From NCBI GenBank assembly GCA_027422505.1, contig JAPQWV010000001.1:2108001-2172000 (forward strand): 64,000 bases of DNA, read 5' to 3'. A program made the translations under genes and the position numbers. This document shows, one piece after another, positions 1 through 10,438 of this stretch (positions are counted from its first letter, which is position 1; the number at the start of each line of letters is the position of its first letter). The notes beneath the pieces were generated by a model. That model saw nothing but the letters and a program-made list of their open reading frames with translations, made no database searches and was not told the origin of the DNA. Source of the DNA: Craterostigma plantagineum (taxonomy: Eukaryota; Streptophyta; Magnoliopsida; Lamiales; Linderniaceae).

Positions 1-1629
1 CCAGAAACATTGATTAGTTGTTTGGATGAAAGTGAAGATCCAAATAAGCGAGCGGCACCCTGAGATTACAGAGTAATGAAAACTCCAAGGTTCATCTAAT
101 ATTCGGATAGCAAAGCCCTAGTGGTTGAGCACTGCTGATAGATTTCGTATGTCAAAGTTACTAGTAGCTCACACCTGTAGATAGGTAATTGCCCTACGCA
201 AGTCGCCTTGTGATATCAAACTTAAGGTTGACAATGCCTGCAATTGAATACAGAGTGAACGTAGGAATGATCTTTTAACCACTTGTATTGTACCTTGTCA
301 AATGCAAAGAGTTACAAATCCATACATCTGAATCTAAGGTAATACCCTCCTCCTCGCAGATATGTAAAATGCGACTGCTCATGATTTCTTCAGTAAGAGG
401 CTTGAATCTGAACTTAGCACACCTAGATGCAAGTGGCTCTATAATTCTAGAGAAAAATAAAAATCAACCATACATTAGTCAAATCATCAAGAGGGAAAAT
501 CCTCAAAACATTTCTATGAAATGCGACATAAACCTAACAAGCATTTCAAACGAAAAACTTAAAAATCGCATACAAATTGCAAATCAAAATACTTGATGCT
601 GAAATTTCATCAACTATGACATGAATATGCATCAACTGGTCTACCTGCTTATGTAATTGCAAATAAAGAAAAATCTTGTCACTTTTGAATAGGTTTCCAT
701 GGTACGTCGCAAAGCATTCTGCAAATAAGCAATATTAAGTTCTTGTGACATAAAAGAAAATGATCAATCTGATAACAAAAATAATTGCCTGGGCATCTTC
801 GGTCATTGAATCAGCCTCATCGAGAATTATAATCTTATAAGGTGGGCATGGATAACCACTAAAACGAGGGCCAAAAACAACACATAATTAATAAAACCGA
901 AAAGTAGTTATGGCAAGTTAGACAGGGTAATTGAAAGGTGTAATAATGAAAAAATACCCCTTCTGAATAGAACCAACAGCAACAGCTGCAAAGTTTTTAA
1001 TCTTCGTACGAACAACATTAATTCCACGATCATCACTAGCATTCAGCTCAAGCACTCTAGACTTGTATAGCTCGGGCCTATTAAGAAATAACCAATGCCC
1101 AATTCACCCAGAAAAGGAAAACAAGAACAGCATCAAGTAATTTTTATATCAACAAACAACCACGCACAATGTGCATCAATATATACAGAAGGAAGCCACA
1201 CTGAATTGAAAAAGGACCTAGCAAAATGAAATTTACCCAAAAAGCTGATGAGCAATAGCTAAAGCAGTAGTCGTTTTTCCCGTACCAGGAGGCCCATAGA
1301 ACAGCATATGCGGGCACTGCCTTCAATAAATACAGTCAACAGAAATGAAAACCTAAAAGCAACAACCAAAACACAAACCAACACATAAAAATCAACTAAG
1401 CAAGCGTCATTACGTTTGTCGTCTCGAGAGTATTGGTGAGGACCCGAACAACCTCGTCTTGGTGAGCAACGTCCTTCACCTGCTTAGGTCGACTGCCAAT
1501 TTCATCCCACGAAACAAATTAGAAAGAAGCAAAAGAAATAAAAAAACGATCCCCCATGGAAAGAAGGAAGGGTGAGCTAGCTTACTATTTCTCCACCCAT
1601 GGCTGAGAACTCTGCACTAAAGGCGCCAT
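1..1629 (-). CDS. RFC4: Replication factor C subunit 4 (clamp loader), partial at its 3' end
   Basis: This is one of the small AAA+ subunits of the RFC complex, which loads PCNA onto primed DNA in the nucleus. The start is the ATG at 1629, and exon 1 (1586-1629) reads [14 protein letters not shown]. Exon 2 (1414-1492) carries [11 protein letters not shown]. Exon 3 (1237-1316) carries the Walker A motif GPPGTGKT. An exon near 955-1078 carries the conserved [16 protein letters not shown], and one near 789-860 carries the Walker B box [15 protein letters not shown]. Further exons near 645-732, 341-451, 174-238 and 1-59 give the arginine-finger region (ICNYISR), the [11 protein letters not shown] segment, [13 protein letters not shown] and [11 protein letters not shown]. 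The C-terminal collar domain lies beyond position 1. All exons seen are open and have GT-AG borders. The closest match I remember is Arabidopsis RFC4 (At1g21690); the identity is strong, the exact exon ends approximate. Confidence 0.93.
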
Positions 1630-2030
1630 TAACAGTGAGGGTCTTCTTCGCGCGAATGGTGAATGGATGCTCTACTGACCAAAGCCTTGTAGTTTTCCCG
1701 CTACCGAGGAATATATATTATCACTAATAGGGCATTTAGCTTTGACCCAATTAAAATTTGATTAGACCCGATTCGAACACATTCGCCGTACATGCGAAAA
1801 ATAACCCTCTTTGAAAAAAAAAATTAATTTTGAGTACCATATAAGCATTTTTTTATATGTAGGTCAATAAATTTGTTGCACATAGGTACTCAATCCCGCC
1901 GCATGTACGCCATATTAGCACATTTAGGTACCTTATAGCAACGTATTGTTGTACGTAATACGTTTAGAAAATGGTATGCCGTAGTAGTACATTTAGGTAC
2001 CATGTAGAACGTCTAAGGTACCGTTTAAAG

Positions 2031-2038
2031 GCGTGACA
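2031..2038. repeat. Left 8-bp target site duplication of the hAT element
   Basis: The sequence gcgtgaca is repeated exactly at 4473-4480, on the other side of the element. Eight-base duplications are typical of hAT transposons. Confidence 0.8.
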
Positions 2039-2494
2039 TAGGGTTGGCTCCCCGCCCCCGCGGGGATCCGCCCCGAACGAGATGGGGAATCCCCGAGATT
2101 TTATCCCCGCGGGGCGGGGACGGGGAATGATTTTTCCCCCTGGGGAGCCTCGCCCCGTTCCCCACCCCGCCTCGAACCCCTTTTATATATTATAATATAT
2201 AATATTAAATTATAATTTAAATAATAATAAAATAATATCAAAATATAGATTAAATAATATTTAAAATAATACAAATAATATTTAATATTTATAATCTATA
2301 TTATATAAAAGTTGGATGTTGGCTCTCATTGACCACCCCCATAAGCCCATCCTCATGCGACATGTCAGTAAAAGCAATGTAAATTACCATATTAGGTCCA
2401 TGTGAGGATGTAATTACCAACTGCCATTTAAATTAGGTCCATATTGAGTCATGCTCCTATCGTTAACTCTTGGTATTCCTCAAAAATAAATCTT

Positions 2495-2995
2495 CATTAA
2501 AGGAGAAATTATCTGATCAGAGATTGGACGTTGACGAGCACCGCGTCGCATATGTCGAGCATCTTGGAGAGGGTCGCCGGAGTCATCTCTCCGGAGACGC
2601 CCACGGCGAGGCCGAAGGAGAAGCGATTGTTGGGGAGGTTTGTTGGTTCGATTGGGGAGCAGGCGCGGACTCGCTTTAGGATGCGGTCGCTGTCGTGGGA
2701 TTGGAACTGGCGGTGGGGTTCGTCGCCGCCGTAAGAGGACGGCGTCGGCGGAGTGTTGAAGTAGGCATGGAATAGGGTTCGTTGATTAGGGGTGGGTGGG
2801 TGACGCGGTGGGAGAAGTCTGGGCCGGCTTTGGAGACGAGGGTGAACGACAAGGAGAGCCCATCAAGAACGGCGGAGATGAAGGAGGCGCCGCCGCCGAG
2901 CGACTCGGCCAGGACGACGGAGTCTTTGATCAGAACGTCGTGGCAGTAGTTCCCGACGACGAGGATCGTAGGCGGTGCTTTGTCTCTCATCTTTA
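2495..2995 (-). pseudogene. Captured fragment of a pfkB-family kinase (inositol 3-kinase-like)
   Basis: Read on the minus strand, the region gives ILVVGNYCHDVLIKDSVV, then LGGGASFISAVLDG and LVSKAGPDFSHRVTHPPL. After a frame change it continues as DRILKRVRACSPIEP, FSFGLAVGVSGEMTP and LDICDAVLVNVQSLIR. This matches the N-terminal half of plant inositol 3-kinase, a pfkB carbohydrate kinase, as I remember it. The frame breaks near 2775-2790, the C-terminal half with the catalytic aspartate is missing, and no start or promoter is convincing. It sits inside the hAT element, opposite in strand to the other captured fragment. A functional product is unlikely. Confidence 0.75.
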
Positions 2996-3311
2996 TCGTC
3001 GCAGCACATAATTGTAGAGAAAACGCCGGTACGATATCATATATGTGACATCTCGGGTCTATCGTATACGTCTTCCAGTTTGGATCATATTTTATTGTTT
3101 GATACATCGTACGGTAGGACTTACGCTTAATATGGGCGCACTGATTGCGTTAGGTTGATTCTTTCCGCTGCTAACTCAACACAACTTTCTCAATCATGGT
3201 GACCATTCTATTTTCTTTTCTTGCGTTTGATCCTTTATGAGGACATGGTTGATGAAAGCCTTACATGAATGGAATCTCAGGGGTTTTTCAAGATTTGTGA
3301 ATAAAAGAGAT

Positions 3312-4200
3312 GGATGTGGTGCAACGCTCCTGCATTTGGCTGCATGCCAAAGGCATGCAGATTCTGTCACATTCTCTTAAGCAGTGGGGCTCTTGTGTGT
3401 GCTTCCACAGGTGGATATAGGTATCAAAACATAAATTTCCAGACAGATTTTATATGTTTACTATTTTTTCTCTATTTCGTGTATTTAACACGATGTTTCG
3501 TCTTTTCAGTTATCCAAGCAGCACACCTCTTCACATAGCTGCTAGGGAAGATTCACTGGATTGTGTCCGTGAATTGCTTGCTTGGGGCACTGATCGCCTT
3601 CAAAGAGACTCCGCTTGGTAAGCATTGATGATCTGATTTGAAATTTCAACTGCAAAGATCATATTACATCTTTCGAACAGAATTGGAACTACTGTTATTG
3701 TTGTTTCTCTTACACAGTGAGGTTTTGCAGGAGAATTCCTTGCATGGTTGCTGTGAAGCACAAACACGACGTATGCGCTGCTCTCTTAAATCCTTTGGCG
3801 CCAGAGCCTTTAACTTGGCCTTCGCCTCTAAAGTTCATCACCGAGCTCAATCCCGAGGCAAAATCACTGTTGGAGAAAGCGCTGATCGAAGCAAATCGAA
3901 AGAGGGAGAGGGATATCTTAACGGAGCCCTCATCATATCCCCCTTCACCATTGATGATCGCAGATTCTGTGGGTGTTCTTGATGATGAATCTGAGGTACA
4001 AAAATATCATATCGAGCGCATCTCTTATTCGAATATTATTCAACACCATGTTTGAGCAAGATTAAACAGTAAAAATCCTAATTTTTATATCTATGTTGCT
4101 TCTCTAAACAGACTGGTGATGGTGAGCTATGCTGCATATGTCGTTCACAGTGGCTTAGTTGCCTGAAAAGAAATGAAAAGATTAATTGTCAGACTTCTTT
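3312..4200 (+). pseudogene. Captured fragment of an XBAT31-type ankyrin repeat/RING E3 ligase gene
   Basis: Four exon-like blocks keep splice borders and introns. Block 1 (about 3312-3420) gives LLHLAACQRHADSV and, in another frame, HILLSSGALVCASTGGY. Block 2 (about 3512-3619) gives STPLHIAAREDSLDCVRELL. Block 3 (about 3730-3993) gives GRIPCMVAVKHKHDVCAALL and SPLKFITELNPEAKSLLEKA. Block 4 begins near 4111 with GDGELCCIC, the start of a RING finger. The order follows plant XBAT31/XBOS31-like ligases. A frameshift in block 1, loss of the N-terminal ankyrin repeats and a RING truncated after its first cysteines make it a dead fragment. Retained introns indicate capture at DNA level, not through mRNA. 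Confidence 0.75.
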
Positions 4201-4472
4201 TAATTTGAAATCGAAAATAGGAGAGCTCAGGCCCACTTTCAGCTATAGTTCCCGTCCATCGCACAGGGCAAAACTAGTTAATATAATATTTATAACAAAA
4301 ATATTCAAATTTATATATTATATTAAAAAATATTATTTTTTTTTAAAAATTGAATCCCCGCGGGGATCCGGCGAGGGCGGGGACGGGGACGATTTCATCC
4401 TCGAATGCATAGCGGGGCGGGAACGGGGATTAGGTCCCCGCCCCCGCTCCGCCCGCCCCGTTGCCATCACTA

Positions 4473-4480
4473 GCGTGACA
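4473..4480. repeat. Right 8-bp target site duplication of the hAT element
   Basis: This gcgtgaca is identical to 2031-2038 and directly follows the right terminus ccatcacta. Confidence 0.8.
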
Positions 4481-4863
4481 TGGTACGCTATGCACACTTA
4501 AGGTACGATCTTTACAATAAACTGGTACAAACATTAAGTCGGGATCTATCCGTAAGAATTTTTAACATTTGTAAGTTTTTATTAAGTAGGTATTTATGTA
4601 GATTACACCAATAAATTTAAGTTCAATTCCGAATAAAACAAATATAAATCGTATATTTTTTTTCTTGAGAACGTCCAAAAAACGAGACACGACTGCACTT
4701 TCGAAATTCAAATCGCACACCACACCTCCGAGAGGTCACATGCCGGTCAGCCAATGGGGTACCGCCACGTCGACCGACGACAAAAGTTCACAATTCAAAA
4801 TACACTACGCTGGGGCCCACATCACTGCCCGCTCCTAACGTATACTTGGCAAACCCAACCCAA

Positions 4864-4873
4864 CCCAACGGTA
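4864..4873 (+). promoter_or_regulatory. MSA-like element (G2/M, MYB3R binding) in the cyclin promoter
   Basis: The sequence cccaacggta contains the AACGG core of the mitosis-specific activator element that three-repeat MYB factors bind in plant G2/M genes. It lies about 75 bp upstream of the cyclin start codon and just upstream of a TATA-like atatata near 4879-4885. Only one clear copy was noticed in the proximal region. Confidence 0.5.
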
Positions 4874-4940
4874 TTTGATATATAGTAGTAGAGCGGTAGT
4901 GAGCTGAGCGTTTCATTGTTCTAACTTCCCAAACTCAACA

Positions 4941-7237
4941 ATGGCGAGCGTGGGGAGGTCGACGGCGTCGTCACTAGCCAAGCGGCAATCGTCGGAGAAC
5001 AGCGGCAAGGCCGTTACGGCGTCGTCCGGCGTGAAGAAAAGGCAGGCGTTGGCGAACATCACGAACCAGAGGAATGGAAACGGGCCGGGTCGGGTCGCCG
5101 CGCCGCCTGAAACGATTAAACCGGTACGAGCGTGGGCTTTTTCTTGGACGCGATCAATTGGGCGTTGGTTTTCTTGAAATTCGACGAATTACTGCAAAGA
5201 ATCGTCGCTTACGATTATGGTTTTTCATTGATTCAATGTCTTGCAGGTACCGTGCTTGGCAAAGGCTGTCGGCCCTAAAAAGAGTGCGATTACTTCCACC
5301 AATGCAAGCTTCTCAAATGCACCTCTGCCCTCAAAATCTTCTGTTCCAAGAAATGAAGCTAAGCTTGCCAAAAGTAATGTCACAAAAAACCCTTGCAAGG
5401 TGGAGCCTTTTTCTGATCAATATGATGCGTTGTCTATTTCTATGGACGAATCCATGTCGACGAGCGATTCTTTGAAGAGCCCAAATGTTGAGTACATGGA
5501 TAGTAGTGATTCAGCAGCTGCCGTCGATTCAATTGAGAGGAAGGCATCGAACGCTCTCTGCATCTCTGAGCCGATGGATATAGCAGGTTTTTGTTGCTTT
5601 TGATCCTTAAAATCGCTTTTAGCGTTGAGTGAGGCATTTTGGAAATCTGCAGAAAACGTATGCAAGCGAGACTTAACGGCAACGATGGAATACTCAGTCG
5701 ATGCCATGGATGTTGATGGCAATCTTGATGATCCTCAGTTATGTGCTGCTATTGCTTGTGATATTTACAAGCATTTGAGAGCCTCTGAGGTGTGAGTGAG
5801 TTTATATCAGTTTGTTCGGCATTTATATACATACTTTCAGTCTTTCTGATTTTTGCGTGCTTTCGGTTGTTCGATAGGCGAAGAGAAGGCCGTCGACTAA
5901 CTTCATGGAAAAGATTCAGACAGACATCAATCCCAGCATGAGATCTATTCTAATCGATTGGCTCATCGAGGTAAATTCGAGACCTTCAACAAATTTGCCA
6001 GAATATTTCATCCATGGAAATCAGAAACCATTGTGTAACATATATGTTATCATCGAAAGGTTGCTGAGGAGTACAGGCTTGTCCCCGACACGCTATACTT
6101 AACAGTTAACTATATCGATCGTTACCTTTCTGGGAATTCGATGGACAGACAAAGGTTGCAATTGCTCGGCGTCGCCTGTATGATGATCGCATCGTAAGAA
6201 ACTAGTTTAAAATCTGTTCAATTCAATCATCTTCTGATATATAGTTTCATGAAATATGCGCTTGCTGCAGAAAATACGAAGAGATTTGCGCACCTCAGGT
6301 GGAGGAATTCTGCTACATTACTGACAATACATATGTTAAGGATGAGGTATTCTATCTTTCTTCTTTCCCTTTCAAACTTACTGCAATAACCTGCAAGAAA
6401 AAAACCCGAGTTTCATTCTTTCTCAGGTTTTGCAAATGGAATCTTCGGTGTTGAACTACCTCAAATTCGAAATGACGGCGCCTACAGCGAAATGTTTCTT
6501 GAGGTAGTAACAACTCATAACTTCTTTCCCTTCTGTCTATGTTGAATCTCATTCTCATTCTAATCGAAATATAATCCTTGCAGAAGGTTCATCAGAGTCG
6601 CACAAAGTCTAAACGAGGTATAAAACTATATATTTCCAAACCATGTTTTACGGTGCCTAACATATACTTAAACATGGCAGGCTTCGACACTGCAGTTAGA
6701 ATGTATGGCTAATTACATCGCAGAGCTGTCCCTACTCGAATACAGTATGCTTTGCTTCGCCCCGTCGATGATAGCAGCTTCATCAGTGTTCTTAGCTAGG
6801 TTCATTCTCACCCCTTCGAAGAACCCTTGGGTACGTACGTTTTCAGTTTTTTTTTTCGAAATAATTCGATTGGTCATCGACGTAATAGAAGCAAATAAGT
6901 CTCTGAAATCTTCGAACGCAGAACAATACGCTGCAACATTACACGCTTTACAATCCACACGAATTGCGCGACTGTGTTGTTGCCTTGCATGGCCTATGCT
7001 GCAATAACGGCAGCAGCTCTAATCTGCCGGCGGTTAGGGAGAAGTACAGTCAGCACAAGGTAGTTGAGTTAGTTCATTGCAATGTCTTCTATCTATGTCG
7101 TTTGTAGATGTGATAAGCTCAAACTGATGTTTTTTTTTCCTTTCTTTTTTTCTTTTGGATGGAATCAGTATAAGTTTGTGGCGAAGAAATATTGTCCCCC
7201 GTCGATTCCTAGGGAGTACTTTTCACCATCATATTGA
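4941..7237 (+). CDS. CYCA1: A1-type cyclin (CYCA1), 11 exons
   Basis: A-type cyclins activate CDKA in S and G2/M phases and in meiosis; the Arabidopsis A1 members are CYCA1;1 and CYCA1;2/TAM. The exons are 4941-5123, 5247-5586, 5653-5789, 5878-5970, 6060-6193, 6271-6346, 6427-6503, 6594-6617, 6681-6830, 6923-7059 and 7169-7237. The frame is continuous across all of them, giving a protein of about 440 residues, normal for the family. The N-terminus has ALANITNQ. The cyclin box starts with MRSILIDWLIEVAEEYRL and contains TLYLTVNYIDRYLS, GVACMMIASKYEEICAP and EEFCYITDNTY. The C-terminal cyclin fold has NYIAELSLLEYSMLCFAPS and ends in KYSQHKYKFVAKKYCPPS. No canonical RxxLxxxxN destruction box was obvious in the N-terminus. 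The MSA-like site upstream fits cell-cycle control. Confidence 0.93.
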
Positions 7238-7582
7238 TTTAGTGCGCGCGAACTCTGTGTTATCCAATGCTTTGTTGGGTGGAGCGTGGGTTACACGCGC
7301 TCAGCTTACTCTGGTTTAGCTGATGGAGCAGTGGAAATGAGATTTGATTTGACCGTTAATGTAGGAGAAGATCAGCTGTTGAATTTTGTAGTAGCATTAA
7401 CCAACCGTTTTATAGCAATGTAATGAGAGGTTTGTTTGTATTGTCATGTACGGATGATGATGATGATGATGATATGATTTGCTCCTAAATGCAGGCTATT
7501 GTTTTACCAATGTGTTGATTGATACGAACCATTGTTCTATTATCCAGGATTTGAGTATATATGTATTATGTATGTATATATA
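7238..7582 (+). other. 3' untranslated and downstream region of the cyclin gene
   Basis: This is non-coding DNA that probably contains the 3' UTR. It has a short gat/gatgat microsatellite at about 7449-7470. A polyadenylation site cannot be fixed by eye. Confidence 0.5.
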
Positions 7583-9112
7583 CTAGGTGATGTGGCCGCA
7601 CGTTGTGCGACTTTTTATGTAATCATAACCCGTTTACATTTCATGAAGCGATTTAGCTCTTGATACCACAATATAAAATCGCCCATATTAAAATGCATGT
7701 TCCTTGAGATGGATTTAACATAATTAGCGTTTGTCCTTATGCTTTATTAACTTTCACTGAAAAACTTGAATGAGACCTGAAATTTTACTTTTAAAATGGA
7801 TTGACGGAAAATTATTTTGTGGTGATACATTACTTTTAAAGTCTCCAAATATAAGACACGTCTCGCAAAGAGATTCAGCTCGATTAAGTATATAAAGCAG
7901 TATAAATGGGTGCATTTTTTTATGATTGCGATGCGGCTAGAGGCCATGTAACGTTAAAGAATGGAATTGTTCTTCATGGTCTGCAATCGATCAAACATTC
8001 GTCATTACTTAAGTAAATTGTTTCTTCACATGAAATTCACTGAGAAAAACATCATTGAGCTCGTGTAGAAAATCATTTCTCAAAGTTAATACCACTATTA
8101 TCACAAATAATTATGGTTGAAAGTTATGTTCGATAATCACTCTTTCCCCAAATGATTATGGGAGAAAGTTATATCGATATTGCGAAAAAGTCGCGTTTGT
8201 TAGTTTATATAACGATGATTCATCATCTTCAAATCTCAAATGTTTAATTTGGACAGAATCTGCATAAAAATATCAATCTTAGCTAAATGTTGAATCCACT
8301 TCTAAAATTGAAAATAACCATGAGATCAAATTACTCACAAATATCACAAATGAGAAGAAAATTATTGCACTCCAAATCTAGCTAGTTTTAAACACTTGTG
8401 AAGGCAAAAAAAAACTATCATGAAAATGCCAGGAGCTCAAGACTTGCTACAAAATCCAACAAACGCATCAACCAAGTTCAAAACTCCATATGTGAAGTAT
8501 ATAATTTCAACTTTGGTAAGAAAACAAGAAGTACAATATCACATCTTTTCTGCAAATTAAACCACAAGGTTAAAATCATGAATTTCCATTAAAATAACGA
8601 AAATCCTAAAAAATCATCCTACACAGAACGCAGGGCATTCCATTATTCTCATAAAAAAATTTACATCAAACCCTCATGGACAAAATGAAAATTATATAAA
8701 AAAAACTTGAAATTGCACACACGATCGTCATTTCCACCAGCCAAAACCCAAAAACTCCAATCGTGGCCAGTGCGTGAGCTTGTTTCATTTTCAATTTTAT
8801 ATCCAACAAGTCACATCAACTTGATAGTGGATTGATAGTTGCCCATCCCGTTATTTACCATATACTCCATCTGATTTTAAGTAAATCATTTAAGGAAATT
8901 GCACACATATTAAGAAATAAAGTAAAATCTTTATTATAGGCTTTTGTCAAATATTTTATCCTATTTAATCCAATTATTTTTATTTAGAATGAGGGGTAAA
9001 ACTTAAAATTTCAAGCTATTTTTCTTGAAAATAGTAAAATGGCTTGTATTTAATAACAAAAATGAATTGTAAAACGATAGGTTTTGTAATCAGGAACATT
9101 TTATCAAAACTG

Positions 9113-9537
9113 ATAAATTAAGGGGATTTTACATAACATGCCCATTAAAAAATAGCAAGTCAGTACCCTTTTAGTATTTTTTTATATGTAGGTACCTGTC
9201 AGAATAATTTTTTTGCACATTGGTACCTGCCCGCCGCAAGGTACATCATATCACATATTTATGTACCATAGAGACACGTATTGTGGTACATAATACAGCT
9301 AGAAAATGGTACATCATATAGACAGCCGCAAGGTACCATATTGAACGTATATAGGTACATATATGGGTACCAAATACGTCACGTGATATGCAATACACAT
9401 ATAAAAAGGTACGTCAAGACCGAGAAAATGGTACACACAGTCGAACGGTTAATTATATAAAAAATTTCTGTTATGGGTACTGACTTGCAAATTTTTTATA
9501 CAATTGAGTATTTTTCTATAGATTCACCATAAATTAA
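9113..9537. repeat. GGTAC-rich MITE, copy 2, with 9-bp target duplication
   Basis: The element is 9122-9528 (407 bp), flanked by ataaattaa at 9113-9121 and again at 9529-9537. Its arms are inverted repeats of roughly 50 bp, sharing exactly gcaagtcagtaccc on the left and its complement on the right. The interior is packed with ggtac motifs. Nine-base duplications point to the Mutator-like superfamily. No coding sequence is present. Confidence 0.75.
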
Positions 9538-10303
9538 TATGTTATTTATAATTATTTATATTTTTAGTTGGATATACATATTTGTGTTATTATAATAAGA
9601 AAAAGTAAATAGAAAAAGAAAACAGAATCACCTCAAATACGTGATTTATAATATTATTTATTTTTTTAGTTATATATGATATATATTTGCATTATTTTAA
9701 CAAAAACTAAAAGGAAAAAACAAAAGAGAAAAGAGAACAGAAATTATGCAGCTATTTATAATTACGATATGTATGCATGTATTGCATTATTATATAAAAA
9801 GTTATCTTGGCAACCTTGAAATAGAGGTAACACACACAATTAGTTAAGTGCAATTACTAACCTGCAACCCACAGTAGAAACTAGCCACATTCCCCTTTTA
9901 TAATAGTATAGTAGATTCACCATAAATTAATATGTTATTTATAATTATTTATATTTTTAGTTGGATATACATATTTGTGTTATTATAATAAGAAAAAGTA
10001 AATAGAAAAAGAAAACAGAATCACCTCTAATACGTGATTTATAATATTATTTATTTTTTTAGTTATATATGATATATATTTGCATTATTTTAACAAAAAC
10101 TAAAAGGAAAAAGCAAAAGAGAAAAGAGAACAGAAATTATGCAGCTATGTAATTACGATATGTATGCATGTATTGCATTATTATATAAAAAGTGATCTTG
10201 ACAACCTTGAAATAGAGGTAACACACACAATTAGTTAAGTGCAATTACTAACCTGCAACCCACAGTAGAAACTGGCCACATTCCCCCTTTTATAATAGTA
10301 TAG

Positions 10304-10304
<1 letters not shown>
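9521..10304. repeat. Direct tandem duplication, 392-bp unit
   Basis: Positions 9521-9912 and 9913-10304 are near-identical copies starting gattcaccataaattaata and ending in a cttttataatagtatag stretch. They differ by a few substitutions and small indels, for example tatttataattacg against tatgtaattacg. Each copy is the 5' terminal region of the Helitron-like element, read on the minus strand. Confidence 0.85.

Positions 10305-10330
<26 letters not shown>
10303..10330. repeat. (TA)n microsatellite
   Basis: About 13 TA dinucleotides directly abut the 5' terminus of the Helitron candidate. Confidence 0.9.
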
Positions 10331-10334
<4 letters not shown>

Positions 10335-10438
10335 ATTGAGCTTCTCCAATCATTTAACTTTTATTTTTGTTAAAATTATTATATAATGTCCCACGGATTC
10401 ACTATCGAGAGTTTCTTTTGAACGTTCAACTTAGAAGA

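Larger units (their letters stand above)
2039..4472. mobile_element. Non-autonomous hAT element carrying two captured host gene fragments
   Basis: The ends are short imperfect inverted repeats: tagggttggc on the left and, on the opposite strand, tagtgatggc on the right. Exact 8-bp direct repeats flank them (2031-2038, 4473-4480). Just inside each end is a GC-rich block of ccccgcgggg and ggggacgggg motifs (2051-2180 and 4355-4460), then an AT-rich stretch. The middle holds no transposase. Instead it holds a pfkB kinase fragment (minus strand) and an ankyrin/RING gene fragment (plus strand, introns kept). The superfamily call rests on the duplication length and TAG...TGGC ends; an autonomous partner must lie elsewhere. 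Confidence 0.75.
1790..4609. repeat. GGTAC-rich MITE, copy 1, split by a hAT insertion
   Basis: The two halves (about 1790-2030 and 4481-4609) join into one element resembling the copies at 9122-9528 and 52524-52966. They share the internal motif cacatttaggtacc, a repeated ggtac/gtacg core every 20-40 bases, and a right end gtagattacacc like the tagattcacc of the other copies. The left border is too diverged to fix, and I found no target duplication for this copy. It lies between RFC4 and the cyclin gene and codes for nothing. Confidence 0.6.
7583..10304 (-). mobile_element. Candidate non-autonomous Helitron with a nested MITE
   Basis: Read on the minus strand, the 5' end at 10304 begins TCTATACTATTATAAAAGG after an A. 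The 3' end at 7583 is CTAG followed by T. A hairpin CGCACaacGTGCG lies 10 bases before the 3' end. TC at the start, CTRR at the end with a hairpin 10-12 bases inside, and insertion between A and T are the defining Helitron marks. No Rep/helicase coding remains. The GGTAC MITE at 9122-9528 is inserted in it, and the 5' terminal region is duplicated in tandem (9521-10304). The 2.7-kb span assumes that these two ends belong together. Confidence 0.55.

Noticed and set aside
288..596. Plus-strand 102-codon frame
   Set aside because: It is antisense to RFC4 exons and introns. The minus strand gives conserved RFC4 sequence across the same bases.
1740..2035. Regular ggtac spacing considered as a CRISPR-like or satellite array
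   Set aside because: The units are irregular, the copies have inverted ends and 9-bp duplications elsewhere, and this is a plant nuclear locus. A MITE explains it better.
2470..3011. Plus-strand frames in the hAT element
   Set aside because: They are antisense shadows of the pfkB fragment caused by its GC-rich codons.
2040..4481. Reading the captured-gene element as a Pack-MULE with a 9-bp duplication
   Set aside because: The duplication can be stretched to nine bases (gcgtgacat), but the TAG...CTA inverted ends and TGGC subtermini fit hAT with an 8-bp duplication better, and the terminal repeats are very short.
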